64,000 nt of DNA from Xylocopa sonorina (Eukaryota; Arthropoda; Insecta; Hymenoptera; Apidae), in the NCBI RefSeq assembly GCF_050948175.1, contig NW_027490396.1, forward strand, positions 62,001-126,000, given 5' to 3'. The position numbers and the translations under genes are program-made. The notes beneath the pieces were generated by a model. That model was given only the letters and a program-made list of their open reading frames with translations. It was not told the DNA's origin and made no database searches. This document shows positions 40,701-54,540 of the stretch, piece after piece (positions within the stretch are counted from its first letter, which is position 1; each line of letters begins with the position of its first letter).

Positions 40701-42215
40701 CTTCTCAGAACGCGATATCGCCTCTCATTTCTATGTTTCATGGCAAGATAAAATATGATTTGCGAAGTGTTATGTATTCCTCGTCTACACTTCAAATGAA
40801 TGTAAATGCGACACTTCCTTGCTAGGAAATAGCGTTTGCAGATGTCTACGTATCGTAGCAATAGAGTTCATATGATTCTTAGAACGCGATATCGCATCTC
40901 GTTTCTGTGTTTCATGGTAAGATATAACATGATTTGCGAAGTGTTATGTATTCCTCGTCTACACTTCAAATGAATGTGAATGCGATACTTCGTCGCTAGG
41001 AAATAGCGTTTGCAGATGTCTACGTATCGTAGCAATAGCTTTCAAATGCATCTTAAAACGCGATATCGCATCTCATTTCTATGTTTCATGGTAAGATATA
41101 ATATGATTTGCGAAGTGTTATGTATTCCTCCTCTACACTTCTAATGAATGTAAATGCGACACCTCCTTGCAAGGAAATAGCGTTTGCAGTTGTCTACCTA
41201 TCGAAGCGATAGTGTTGTAATGCTTCTTAAAACGAGATATCACATCTCATTTCTATGTTTCATGGTAAGATATAATATGATTTGCGAAGTGTTATGTATT
41301 CCTCCTCTACACTTCAAATGAATGTAAATGCGACACTTCCTTGCAAGGAAATAGCGTTTGCAGTTGTCTACCAATCGTAGCAATAGTGTTCTAATGCTTC
41401 TTAAAACGAGATATCGCATCTCATTTATATGTTTCATGGTAAGATATAATATGATTTGCGAAGTGTCATGTATTCCTCGTCTACACTTCAAATGAATGTA
41501 AATGCGACACTTCCTTGCTAGGAAATAGCGTCTGCAGATGTCTAGGTATCATAGCAATAGAGTTCTAATGCTTCTTAAAACGCGATATCGCACCTCATTT
41601 CTATGTTTCATGGTAAGACGTAATATGATTTGCGAAGTGTTAAGTATTCCTCCTCTACACATCAAATGAATGTAAATGCTACACTTCCTTGCTAGGAAAT
41701 AGCGTCTGCAGAAGTCTAGGTATTGTAGCAATAGAGTTCTAATGCTTCTTAAAACGCGACATCGCATCTCATTTCTATGTTTCATGGTAAGACGTAATAT
41801 GATTTGCGAAGTGTTAAGTATTCCTCCTCTACACTTCAAATGAATGTAAATGCGACACTTCCTTGTTAGGAAATAGCGTCTGCAGATGTCTAGGTATCGT
41901 AGCAATAGATTTCTAATGCTTCTTAAAACGCGATATCGCATCTCATTTCTATGTTTCATGGTAAGATATAATATGATTTGCGAAGTGTCATGTATTCCTC
42001 GTCTACACTTCAAATGAATGTAAATGCAACACTTCCTGGCAAGGAAATAGCGTTTGCAGATGTTTACCTATCGTAGCAATAGAGTTCTAATGCTTCTTAA
42101 AACGTGATATCGCATCTCATTCCTATGTTTCATGGTAAGATATAATATGATTTGCGAAGTGTTATGTATTCCTCGTCTACACTTCAAATGAATGTAAATG
42201 CGACACTTCCTTGCA
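31740..42215 (+). repeat. Thirty-monomer segmental duplication, 5,220 bp, two copies
   Basis: Copy 1 is about 31,740-36,959 and copy 2 about 36,960-42,215, with a constant 5,220-bp shift. I found only occasional single-base differences, for example ctcctcg/ttcctcg at 32,251/37,471, cttaaaacg/cttataacg at 34,095/39,315 and ttgctagg/tcgctagg at 34,382/39,602. By eye the copies are well above 99% identical. The left junction lies in the monomer near 36,900, which begins as a different class. This is the largest near-identical tandem block in the window and the youngest large event. Confidence 0.92.
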
Positions 42216-43663
42216 AGGAGACAGCGTTTGCAGATGTCTAGGTATCGTAGCAATAGAAATCATATGATTCTTAGAACGCGATATCGCATCTCGTTTCTGT
42301 GTTTCATGGTAAGATATAACATGATTTGCGAAGTGTTATGTATTCCTCGTCTACACTTCAAATGAATGTGAATGCGATACTTCGTCGCTAGGAAATAGCG
42401 TTTGCAGATGTCTACGTATCGTAGCAATAGCTTTCAAATGCATCTTAAAACGCGATATCGCATCTCATTTCTATGTTTCATGGTAAGATATAATATGATT
42501 TGCGAAGTGTTATGTATTCCTCCTCTACACTTCTAATGAATGTAAATGCGACACCTCCTTGCAAGGAAATAGCGTTTGCAGTTGTCTACCTATCGAAGCG
42601 ATAGTGTTGTAATGCTTCTTAAAACGAGATATCACATCTCATTTCTATGTTTCATGGTAAGATATAATATGATTTGCGAAGTGTTATGTATTCCTCCTCT
42701 ACACTTCAAATGAATGTAAATGCGACACTTCCTTGCAAGGAAATAGCGTTTGCAGTTGTCTACCAATCGTAGCAATAGTGTTCTAATGCTTCTTAAAACG
42801 AGATATCGCATCTCATTTATATGTTTCATGGTAAGATATAATATGATTTGCGAAGTGTCATGTATTCCTCGTCTACACTTCAAATGAATGTAAATGCGAC
42901 ACTTCCTTGCTAGGAAATAGCGTCTGCAGATGTCTAGGTATCATAGCAATAGAGTTCTAATGCTTCTTAAAACGCGATATCGCACCTCATTTCTATGTTT
43001 CATGGTAAGACGTAATATGATTTGCGAAGTGTTAAGTATTCCTCCTCTACACATCAAATGAATGTAAATGCTACACTTCCTTGCTAGGAAATAGCGTCTG
43101 CAGAAGTCTAGGTATTGTAGCAATAGAGTTCTAATGCTTCTTAAAACGCGACATCGCATCTCATTTCTATGTTTCATGGTAAGACGTAATATGATTTGCG
43201 AAGTGTTAAGTATTCCTCCTCTACACTTCAAATGAATGTAAATGCGACACTTCCTTGTTAGGAAATAGCGTCTGCAGATGTCTAGGTATCGTAGCAATAG
43301 ATTTCTAATGCTTCTTAAAACGCGATATCGCATCTCATTTCTATGTTTCATGGTAAGATATAATATGATTTGCGAAGTGTCATGTATTCCTCGTCTACAC
43401 TTCAAATGAATGTAAATGCAACACTTCCTGGCAAGGAAATAGCGTTTGCAGATGTTTACCTATCGTAGCAATAGAGTTCTAATGCTTCTTAAAACGTGAT
43501 ATCGCATCTCATTCCTATGTTTCATGGTAAGATATAATATGATTTGCGAAGTGTTATGTATTCCTCGTCTACACTTCAAATGAATGTAAATGCGACACTT
43601 CCTTGCAAGGAGACAGCGTTTGCAGATGTCTAGGTATCGTAGCAATAGAATTCATATGATTCT
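40880..43663 (+). repeat. Eight-monomer tandem duplication, 1,392 bp
   Basis: The end of the 5,220-bp copy is duplicated again. Markers ctcgtttctgtgtttcatgg (40,897 and 42,289), cgaagcgatag, tattgtagcaatag, ttgttagg and cttcctggcaagg repeat with a 1,392-bp shift. Near the junction the two copies differ as gaaatcatatg (about 42,258) against gaattcatatg (about 43,650). Because the 40.9-42.2 kb block is itself a copy of 35.7-37.0 kb, the duplications are nested in time. Confidence 0.9.
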
Positions 43664-45906
43664 TAGAACGCGATATCGCATCTCATTTCTATGTTTCATG
43701 GTAAGATATAACATGGTTTGCGAAGTGTTATGTATTCCTCGTCTACACTTCTAATGAATGTGAATGCGACACTTCCTCGCTAGGAAATAGCGTTTGCAGA
43801 TGTCTACGTATCGTAGCAATAGAGTTCATATGATTCTTAGAACGCGCTATCGCATCTCATTTCTATGTTTCATGGTAAGATATAACATGATTTGCGAAGT
43901 GTTAAGTATTCCTCGTCTACACTTCAAATGAATGTGAATGCGATACTTCCTCGCTAGGAAATAGCGTTTGCAGATATCTACGTATCGTAGCATTAGCTTT
44001 CCAATGCTTCTTAAAACGCGATATCGCATCTCATATCTATGTTTCATGGTAAGATATAATATGATTTGCGAAATGTTATGTATTCCTCGTCTACACTTCA
44101 AATGAATGTGAATGCGACACTTCCTCGCTAGGAAATAGCGTTTGCAGATGTCTACGTACCGTAGCAATAGATTTCTTATGCTTCTTAAAACGCGATATCG
44201 CATCTCATTTCTATGTTTCATGGTAAGATATAACATGATTTGCGAAGTGTTATGTATTCCTCGTCTACACATCAAATGAATGTGAATGCGATACTTCGTC
44301 GTTAGGAAATAGCGTTTGCAGATGTCTACGTATCGTAGCAATAGCTTTCAAATGCTTCTTAAATCGCGATATCGCATCTCATTTCTATGTTTCATGGTAT
44401 GATATAATATGATTTGCGAAGTGTTATGTATTCCTCCTCTACACTTCTAATGAATGTAAATGCGACACCTCCTTGCAAGGAAATAGCGTTTGCAGTTGTC
44501 TACCTATCGCAGCAATAGTGTTGTAATGCTTCTTAAAACGAGATATCGCATCTCACTTCTATGTTTCATGGTAAGATATAATATGATTTGCGAAGTGTTA
44601 TGTATTCCTCCTCTACACTTCAAATGAATGTAAATGCGACACTTCCTTGCAAGGAAATAGCGTTTGCTGATGTCTACGTATCGTAGCAATAGAGTTCAAA
44701 TGCTTCTTAAAACGAGATATTGCATCTCATATCTATGTTTCATGATAAGATATAATATTCATTGCGAAGTGTTATGTATTCCTCGTATGTGATTCAAATG
44801 AATGTAAATGCGACACTTCCTTGCTAGGAAATAGCGTCTGCAGATGTCTAGGTATCGTAGCAATAGAGTTCTAATGCTTCTTAAAACGCGATATCGCATC
44901 TCATTTCTATGTTTCATGGTAAGACGTAATATGATTTGCGAAGTGTTAAGTATTCCTCCTCTACACTTCAGATGAATGTAAATGCGACACTTCCTTGCTA
45001 GGAAATAGCGTCTGCAGATGTTTAGGTATCGTAGCAATAGAGTTCTAATGCTTCTTAAAACGCGATATCGCATCACATTTCTATGTTTCATGGTAAGATG
45101 TAATATGATTTGCGAAGTGTTATGTATTCCTCCTCTACACTTCAAATGAATGTAAATGCGATATTTCCTTGCCAGGTAATAGCGTTTGCAGATGTCTACG
45201 TATGGTAGCAATAGATTTCTAATGCTTCTTAAAACGCGATATCGCATCACATTTCTATGTTTCATGGTAAGATATAACATGATTTGCGAAGTGTTATGTA
45301 TTCCTCGTCTACACTTCAAATGAATGTAAATGCGACACTTCCTTGCTAGGAAATAGCGTTTGCAGATGTCTACGTATCGTAGCAATAGAGTTCATATGAT
45401 TCTTAGAACGCGATATCGCATCTCATTTCTGTGTTTCATGGTAAGATATAACATGATTTGCGAAGTGTTATGTATTCCTCGTCTACACTTCAAATGAATG
45501 TGAATGCGATACTTCCTCGCTAGGAAATAGCGTTTGCAGATATCTACATATCGTAGCATTAGCTTTCCAATGCTTCTTAAAACGCGATATCGCATCTCAT
45601 ACCTATTTTTCATGGTAAGATATAATATGATTTGCGAAATGTTATGTATTCCTCGTCTACACTTCAAATGAATGTGAATGCGACACTTCCTCATTAGGAA
45701 ATAGCGTTTGCAGATGTCTACGTACCGTAGCAATAGATTTCTAATGCTTCTTAAAACGCGATATCGCATCTCATTTCTATGTTTCATGGTAAGATATAAC
45801 ATGATTTGCGAAGTGTTATGTATTCCTCGTCTACACATCAAATGAATGTGAATGCGATACTTCGTCGCTAGGAAATAGCGTTTGCAGATGTCTACGTATC
45901 GTAGCA

Positions 45907-48900
45907 ATAGCTTTCAAATGCATCTTAAAACGCGATATCGCACCTCATTTCTATGTTTCATGGTAAGATATAATATGATTTGCGAAGTGTTATGTATTCC
46001 TCCTCTACACTTCTAATGAATGTAAATGCGACACCTCCTTGCAAGGAAATAGCGTTTGCAGTTGTCTACCTATCGTAGCAATAGTGTTGTAATGCTTCTT
46101 AAAACGAGATATCACATCTCATTTCTATGTTTCATGGTAAGATATAATATGATTTGCGAAGTGTTATGTATTCCTCCTCTACACTTCAAATGAATGTAAA
46201 TGCGACACTTCCTTGCTAGGAAATAGCGTCTGCAGATGTCTAGGTATCGTAGCAATGGAGTTCTATTGCTTCTTAAAACGCGATATCGCATCTCATTTCT
46301 CTGTTTCATGGTAAGATATAATATGATTTGCGATGTGTCATGTATTCCTCTTCTACACTTCAAATGAATGTAAATGCGACACTTCCTTGCTAGGAAATAG
46401 CGTTTGCAGATGTTTACCTATCGTAGCAATAGAGTTCTAATGCTTCTTAAAACGCGATATCGCATCTCATTTCTATGTTTCATGGTAAGATATAATATGA
46501 TTTGCGAAGTGTTATGTATTCCTCGTCTACACTTCAAATGAATGTAGATGCGACACTTCCTTGCAAGGAAATAGCGTTAGCAAATGTCTACCTATCGTAG
46601 CAATAGTGCTCTAATGCTTCTTAAAACGCGATATCGCATCTCATTTCTATGTTTCATGGTAAGGTATAATATGATTTGCGAAGTGATATGTATTCCTCGT
46701 CTACACTTCAAATGAATGTGAATGCGATACTTCCTCGCTAGGAAATAGCGTTTGCAGATGTCTACGTATCGTAGCAATAGCTTTCTAATGCTTCTGAAAA
46801 CGCGATATCGCATCTCATTTCTATGTTTCATGGTAAGATATAATATGATTTGCGAAGTGTCATGTATTCCTCGTCTACACTTCAAATGAATGTAAATGCG
46901 ACACTTCCTTGCAAGGAAATGGCGTTTGCAGATGTCTACGTATCGTAGCAATAGATTTCTAATGCTTCTTAAAACGCGATATCGCATCTCATTTCTATGT
47001 TTCATGGCAAGATATAATCTGATTTGCGAAGTGTTATGTATTCCTCGTCTACACTTCAAATGAATGTAAATGCGACACTTCCTTGCAAGGAAATAGCGTT
47101 TGCAGTTGTCTAACTATCGTAGCAATAGTGTTCTAATGCTTCTTAAATCGAGATATCGCATCTCATTTCTATGTTTCATGGTAAGATATAATATGATTTG
47201 CGAAGTGTCATGTATTCCTCGTCTACACTTCAAATGAATGTAAATGCGACACTTCCTTGCTAGGAAATAGCGTCTGCAGAAGTCTAGGTATCGTAGCAAT
47301 AGAGTTCTAATGCTTCTTAAAACGCGATTTCGCATCACATTTCTATGTTTCATGGTAAGATATAATATGATTTGCGAAGTGTCATGTATTCCTTTTCTAC
47401 ACTTCAAATGAATGTAAATGCGACACTTCCTTGCAAGGAAATAGCGTTTGCATATGTCTACGTATCGAAGCAATAGAGTTCAAATGCTTCTTAAAACGAG
47501 ATATTGCATCTCATATCTATGTTTCATGATAAGATATAATATTCATTGGGAAGTGTTATGCATTCCTCGCCTACGATTCAAATGAAAGTAAATGCGATGC
47601 TTCCTTGCAAGGAAATAACGATTGCAGATGTCTACGTATCGTAGCAATAGATTTCTAATGCTTCTTAAAACGCGATATCGCATCTCATTTCTATGTTTCA
47701 TGGTAATGTATAATATGATTTGCGAAGTGTCATGTATTCCTCGTCTACACTTCAAATGAATGTAAATGCAACACTTCCTTGCAAGGAAATAGCGTTTGCA
47801 GATGTTTACTTATCGTAGCAATAGAGTTCTAATGCTTCTTAAAACGTGATATCGCATCTCATTTCTATGTTTCATGGTAAGATATAATATGATTTGCGAA
47901 GTGTTATGTATTCCTCGTCTACACTTCAAGTGAATGTAAATGCGACACTTCCTTGCAAGGAAACAGCGTTTGCAGATGTCTAGGTATCGTAGCAATAGAA
48001 TTCATATGATTCTTAGAACGCGATATCGCATCTCATTTCTATGTTTCATGGTAAGATATAACATGATTTGCGAAGTGTTATGTATTCCTCGTCTACACTT
48101 CAAATGAATGTGAATGCGATACTTCCTCGCTAGGAAAGAGCGTTTGCAGATATCTACGTATCGTAGCATTAGCTTTCTAATGCTTCTTAAAACGCGATAT
48201 CGCATCCCATTTCTATGTTTCATGGTAAGATATAACATGATTTGCGAAGTGTTATGTATTCCTCGTTTACACTTCAAATGAATGTAAATGCGACACTTCC
48301 TTGCAAGGAAATAGCGTTTGCAGATGTTTACCTATCGTAGCAATAGAGTTCTAATGCTTCTTAAAACGCGATATCGCATCTCAGTTCTATGTTTCATGGT
48401 AAGATGTAATATGATTTGCGAAGTGTTATGTATTCCTCCTCTACACTTCAAATGAATGTAAATGCGACACTTCCTTGCTAGGAAATAGCGTCTGCAGATG
48501 TCTAGGTATCGTAGCAATGGAGTTCTAATGCTTCTTAAAACGCGATATCGCATCTCATTTCTCTGTTTCATGGTAAGATATAATATGATTTGCGATGTGT
48601 CATGTATTCCTCTTCTACACTTCAAATGAATGTAAATGCGACACTTCCTTGCTAGGAAATAGCGTTTGCAGATGTTTACCTATCGTAGCAATAGAGTTCT
48701 AATGCTTCTTAAAACGCGATATCGCATCCCATTTCTATGTTTCATGGTAAGATATAATATGATTTGCGAAGTGTTATGTATTCCTCGTCTACACTTCAAA
48801 TGAATGTAAATGCGACACTTCCTTGCAAGGAAATAGCGTTTGCAAATGTCTACCTATCGTAGCAATAGTGCTCTAATGCTTCTTAAAACGCGATATCGCA

Positions 48901-50740
48901 TCTCATTTCTATGTTTCATGGTAAGGTATAATATGATTTGCGAAGTGATATGTATTCCTCGTCTACACTTCAAATGAATGTGAATGCGATACTTCCTCGC
49001 TAGGAAATAGCGTTTGCAGATGTCTACGTATCGTAGCAATAGCTTTCTAATGCTTCTTAAAACGCGATATCGCATCTCATTTCTATGTTTCATGGTAAGA
49101 TATAATATGATTTGCGAAGTGTCATGTATTCCTCGTCTACACTTCAAATGAATGTAAATGCGACACTTCCTTGCAAGGAAATGGCGTTTGCAGATGTCTA
49201 CGTATCGTAGCAATAGATTTCTAATGCTTCTTAAAACGCGATATCGCATCTCATTTCTATGTTTCATGGCAAGATATAATCTGATTTGCGAAGAGTGATG
49301 TATTCCTCGTCTACACTTCAAATGAATGTAAATGCGACACTTCCTTGCAAGGAAATAGCGTTTGCAGATGTTTACCTATCGTAGCAATAGAGTTCTAATG
49401 CTTCTTAAAATGCGATATCGCATCTCATTTCTCTGTTTCATGGTAAGATATAATATGATTTGCGAAGAGTCATGTATTCCTCTTCTACACTTCAAATGAA
49501 TGTAAATGCGACACTTCCTTGCAAGGAAATAGCGTTTGCGGATGTTTACCTATCGTAGCAATAGATTTCTAATGCTTCTTAAAACGCGATATCGCATCTC
49601 ATTTCTCTGTTTCATGGTAAGATATAATATGATTTGCGAAGTGTCATGTATTCCTCGTCTACACTTCAAATGAATGTGAATGCGATACTTCCTCGCTAGG
49701 AAATAGCGTTTGCAGATGTCTACGTATCGTAGCAATAGATTTCTAATGCTTCTTAAAACGCGATATCGCATCTCATTTCTATGTTTCATGGCAAGATATA
49801 ATATGATTTGCGAAGTGTTATGTATTCCTCGTCTACACTTCAAATGAATGTAAATGCGACACTTCCTCGCTAGGAAATAGCGTTTGCAGATGTCTACGTA
49901 TCGTAGCAATAGAGTTCATATGATTCTTAGAACGCGATATCGCATCTCATTTCTATGTTTCATGGTAAGATATAACATGATTTGCGAAGTGTTATGTATT
50001 CCTCGTCTACACTTCAAATGAATGTGAATGCGATACTTCCTCGCTAGGAAATAGCGTTTGCAGATATCTGCGTATCGTAGCATTAGCTTTCCAATGCTTC
50101 TTAAAACGCGATATCGCATCTCATTTCTATGTTTCATGGTAAGATATAATATGATTTGCGAAATGTTATGTATTCCTCGTCTACACTTCAAATGAATGTG
50201 AATGCGACACTTCCTCGCTAGGAAATAGCGTTTGCAGATGTCTACGTATCATAGCAATAGAGTTCTAATGCTTCTTAAAACGCGATATCGCATCTCATTT
50301 CTATGTTTCATGGTAAGACGTAATATGATTTGCGAAGTGTTATGTATTCCTCCTCTACACTTCAAATGAATGTAAATGCGATATTTCCTTGCCAGGTAAT
50401 AGCGTTTGCAAATGTCTACCTATCGTAGCAATAGTGTTCTAATGCTTCTTAAAACGCGATATCGCATCTCATTTCTATGTTTCATGGAAAGATGTAATAT
50501 GATTTGCGAAGTGTTATGTATTCCTCCTCTACACTTCAAATGTATGTAAATGCAACACTTCCTTGCTAGGAAATAGCGTCTGCATATGTCTAGGTATCGT
50601 AGCAGTAGAGTTCTAATGCTTCTTAAAACGCGATAGCGCATCTCATTTCTCTGTTTCATGGTAAGATATAATATGATTTGCGAAGTGTCATGTATTCCTC
50701 TTCTACACTTCAAATGAATGTAAATGCGACACTTCCTTGC
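45907..50740 (+). repeat. Third copy of the 30.4-35.3 kb segment
   Basis: About 4.8 kb matches 30,421-35,254 with a constant shift of 15,486 bp, which is 89 monomers. The order of private markers is kept: gcaatggagttc, aaggtataatatg, gtgatatg, ctaactatcgtag, ccttttctac and cttcctaggta-type monomers. At about 50,740 the match breaks: this copy continues with ggaaatagcgtttgcatatg, whereas the 35.25 kb site has ggaaataatgattgcag. That break is a breakpoint inside a monomer. Confidence 0.85.
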
Positions 50741-53700
50741 AAGGAAATAGCGTTTGCATATGTCTACGTATCGAAGCAATAGAGTTCAAATGCTTCTTAA
50801 AACGAGATATTGCATCTCATATCTATGTTTCATGATAAGATATAATATTCATTGGGAAGTGTTATGCATTCCTCGTCTACGATTCAAATGAAAGTAAATG
50901 CGATGCTTCCTTGCAAGGAAATAACGATTGCAGATGTCTACGAATCGTAGCAATAGATTTCTAATGCTTCTTAAAACGCGATATCGCATCTCATTTCTAT
51001 GTTTCATGGTAATGTATAATATGATTTGCGAAGTGTCATGTATTCCTCGTCTACACTTCAAATGAATGTAAATGCAACACTTCCTTGCAAGGAAATAGCG
51101 TTTGCAGATGTTTACTTATCGTAGCAATAGAGTTCTAATGCTTCTTAAAACGTGATATCGCATCTCATTTCTATGTTTCATGGTAAGATATAATATGATT
51201 TGCGAAGTGTTATGTATTCCTCGTCTACACATCAAATGAATGTAAATGCTACACTTCCTTGCAAGGAAACAGCGTTTGCAGATGTCTAGGTATCGTAGCA
51301 ATAGAATTCATATGATTCTTAGAACGCGATATCGCATCTCATTTCTATGTTTCATGGTAAGATATAACATGATTTGCGAAGTGTTATGTATTCCTCGTCT
51401 ACACTTCAAATGAATGTAAATGCGACACTTCCTTGCAGGGGAATAGCGTTTGCAGATGTTTACCTATCGTAGCAATAGAGTTCTAATGCTTCTTAAAATG
51501 CGATATCGCATCTCATTTCTCTGTTTCATGGTAAGATATAATATGATTTGCGAAGAGTCATGTATTCCTCTTCTACACTTCAAATGAATGTAAATGCGAC
51601 ACTTCCTTGCAAGGAAATAGCGTTTGCAGATGTTTACCTATCGTAGCAATAGATTTCTAATGCTTCTTAAAACGCGATATCGCATCTCATTTCTCTGTTT
51701 CATGGTAAGATATAATATGATTTGCGAAGTGTCATGTATTCCTCGTCTACACTTCAAATGAATGTGAATGCGATACTTCCTCGCTAGGAAATAGCGTTTG
51801 CAGATGTCTACGTATCGTAGCAATAGATTTCTAATGCTTCTTAAAACGCGATATCGCATCTCATTTCTATGTTTCATGGCAAGATATAATATGATTTGCG
51901 AAGTGTTATGTATTCCTCGTCTACACTTCAAATGAATGTAAATGCGACACTTCCTCGCTAGGAAATAGCGTTTGCAGATGTCTACGTATCGTAGCAATAG
52001 AGTTCATATGATTCTTAGAACGCGATATCGCATCTCATTTCTATGTTTCATGGTAAGATATAATATGATTTGCGAAGTGTTATGTATTCCTCCTCTACAC
52101 TTCGAATGAATGTAAATGCGACACTTCCTTGCAAGGAAATAGCGTTTGCAGTTGTCTACCTATCGTAGCAATAGTGTTCTAATGCTTCTTAAAACGAGAT
52201 ATCGCATATCATTTATATGTTTCATGGTAAGATATAATATGATTTGCGAAGTGTCATGTATTCCTCGTCTACACTTCAAATGAATGTAAATGCGACACTT
52301 CCTTGCTAGGAAATAGCGTCTGCAGAAGTCTAGGTATCGTAGCAATAGAGTTCTAATGCTTCTTAAAACGCGATTTCGCATCACATTTCTATGTTTCATG
52401 GTAGGATATAATATGATTTGCGAAGTGTCATGTATTCCTTTTCTACACTTCAAATGAATGTAAATGCGACACTTCCTTGCAAGGAAATAGCGTTTGCATA
52501 TGTCTACGTATCGAAGCAATAGAGTTCAAATGCTTCTTAAAACGAGATATTGCATCTCATATCTATGTTTCATGATAAGATATAATATTCATTGGGAAGT
52601 GTTATGCATTCCTCGTCTACGATTCAAATGAAAGTAAATGCGATGCTTCCTTGCAAGGAAATAACGATTGCAGATGTCTACGTATCGTAGCAATAGATTT
52701 CTAATGCTTCTTAAAACGCGATATCGCATCTCATTTCTATGTTTCATGGTAATGTATAATATGATTTGCGAAGTGTCATGTATTCCTCGTCTACACTTCA
52801 AATGAATGTAAATGCAACACTTCCTTGCAAGGAAATAGCGTTTGCAGATGTTTACTTATCGTAGCAATAGAGTTCTAATGCTTCTTAAAACGTGATATCG
52901 CATCTCATTTCTACGTTTCATGGTAAGATATAATATGATTTGCGAAGTGTTATGTATTCCTCGTCTACACATCAAATGAATGTAAATGCTACACTTCCTT
53001 GCAAGGAAACAGCGTTTGCAGATGTCTAGGTATCGTAGCAATAGAATTCATATGATTCTTAGAACGCGATATCGCATCTCATTTCTATGTTTCATGGTAA
53101 GATATAACATGATTTGCGAAGTGTTATGTATTCCTCGTCTACACTTCAAATGAATGTAAATGCGACACTTCCTTGCAGGGGAATAGCGTTTGCAGATGTT
53201 TACCTATCGTAGCAATAGAGTTCTAATGCTTCTTAAAATGCGATATCGCATCTCATTTCTCTGTTTCATGGTAAGATATAATATGATTTGCGAAGAGTCA
53301 TGTATTCCTCTTCTACACTTCAAATGAATGTAAATGCGACACTTCCTTGCAAGGAAATAGCGTTTGCAGATGTTTACCTATCGTAGCAATAGATTTCTAA
53401 TGCTTCTTAAAACGCGATATCGCATCTCATTTCTCTGTTTCATGGTAAGATATAATATGATTTGCGAAGTGTCATGTATTCCTCGTCTACACTTCAAATG
53501 AATGTGAATGCGATACTTCCTCGCTAGGAAATAGCGTTTGCAGATGTCTACGTATCGTAGCAATAGATTTCTAATGCTTCTTAAAACGCGATATCGCATC
53601 TCATTTCTATGTTTCATGGCAAGATATAATATGATTTGCGAAGTGTTATGTATTCCTCGTCTACACTTCAAATGAATGTAAATGCGACACTTCCTCGCTA

Positions 53701-54060
53701 GGAAATAGCGTTTGCAGATGTCTACGTATCGTAGCAATAGAGTTCATATGATTCTTAGAACGCGATATCGCATCTCATTTCTATGTTTCATGGTAAGATA
53801 TAATATGATTTGCGAAGTGTTATGTATTCCTCCTCTACACTTCGAATGAATGTAAATGCGACACTTCCTTGCAAGGAAATAGCGTTTGCAGTTGTCTACC
53901 TATCGTAGCAATAGTGTTCTAATGCTTCTTAAAACGAGATATCGCATATCATTTATATGTTTCATGGTAAGATATAATATGATTTGCGAAGTGTCATGTA
54001 TTCCTCGTCTACACTTCAAATGAATGTAAATGCGACACTTCCTTGCTAGGAAATAGCGTC
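50705..54060 (+). repeat. Ten-monomer higher-order repeat, 1,740 bp, two copies
   Basis: Block 50,705-52,320 recurs at 52,445-54,060 with a 1,740-bp shift. Shared markers include cctacactt-class monomers with cacatcaaatg, ttgcaggggaatagcg, cacttcgaatg and gcatatcatttatatg. Right of 54,060 the copies diverge: gcagaagtc at 52,322 against gcagatgtc at 54,062. Confidence 0.87.
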
Positions 54061-54540
54061 TGCAGATGTCTAGGTATCGTAGCAATAGAGTTCTAATGCT
54101 TCTTAAAACGCGATATCGCATCTCATTTCTATGTTTCATGGTAAGACGTAATATGATTTGCGAAGTGTTAAGTATTCCTCCTCTACACATCAAATGAATG
54201 TAAATGCTACACTTCCTTGCTAGGAAATAGCGTCTGGAGAAGTCTAGGTATCGTAGCAATAGAGTTCTAATGCTTCTTAAAACGCGACATCGCATCTCAT
54301 TTCTATGTTTCATGGTAAGACGTAATATCATTTGCGAAGTGTTAAGTATTCCTCCTCTACACTTCAAACGAATGTAAATGCGACACTTCCTTGTTAGGAA
54401 ATAGCGTCTGCAGATGTCTAGGTATCGTAGCAATAGATTTCTAATGCTTCTTAAAACGCGATATCGCATCTCATTTCTATGTTTCATGGTAAGATATAAT
54501 ATGATTTGCGAAGTGTCATGTATTCCTCGTCTACACTTCA

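Noticed and set aside
36960..42215. Assembly artefact duplicating the same 5.2-kb reads
   Set aside because: Scattered single-base differences between the copies and their different left junctions favour true duplication, though only long reads can settle it.
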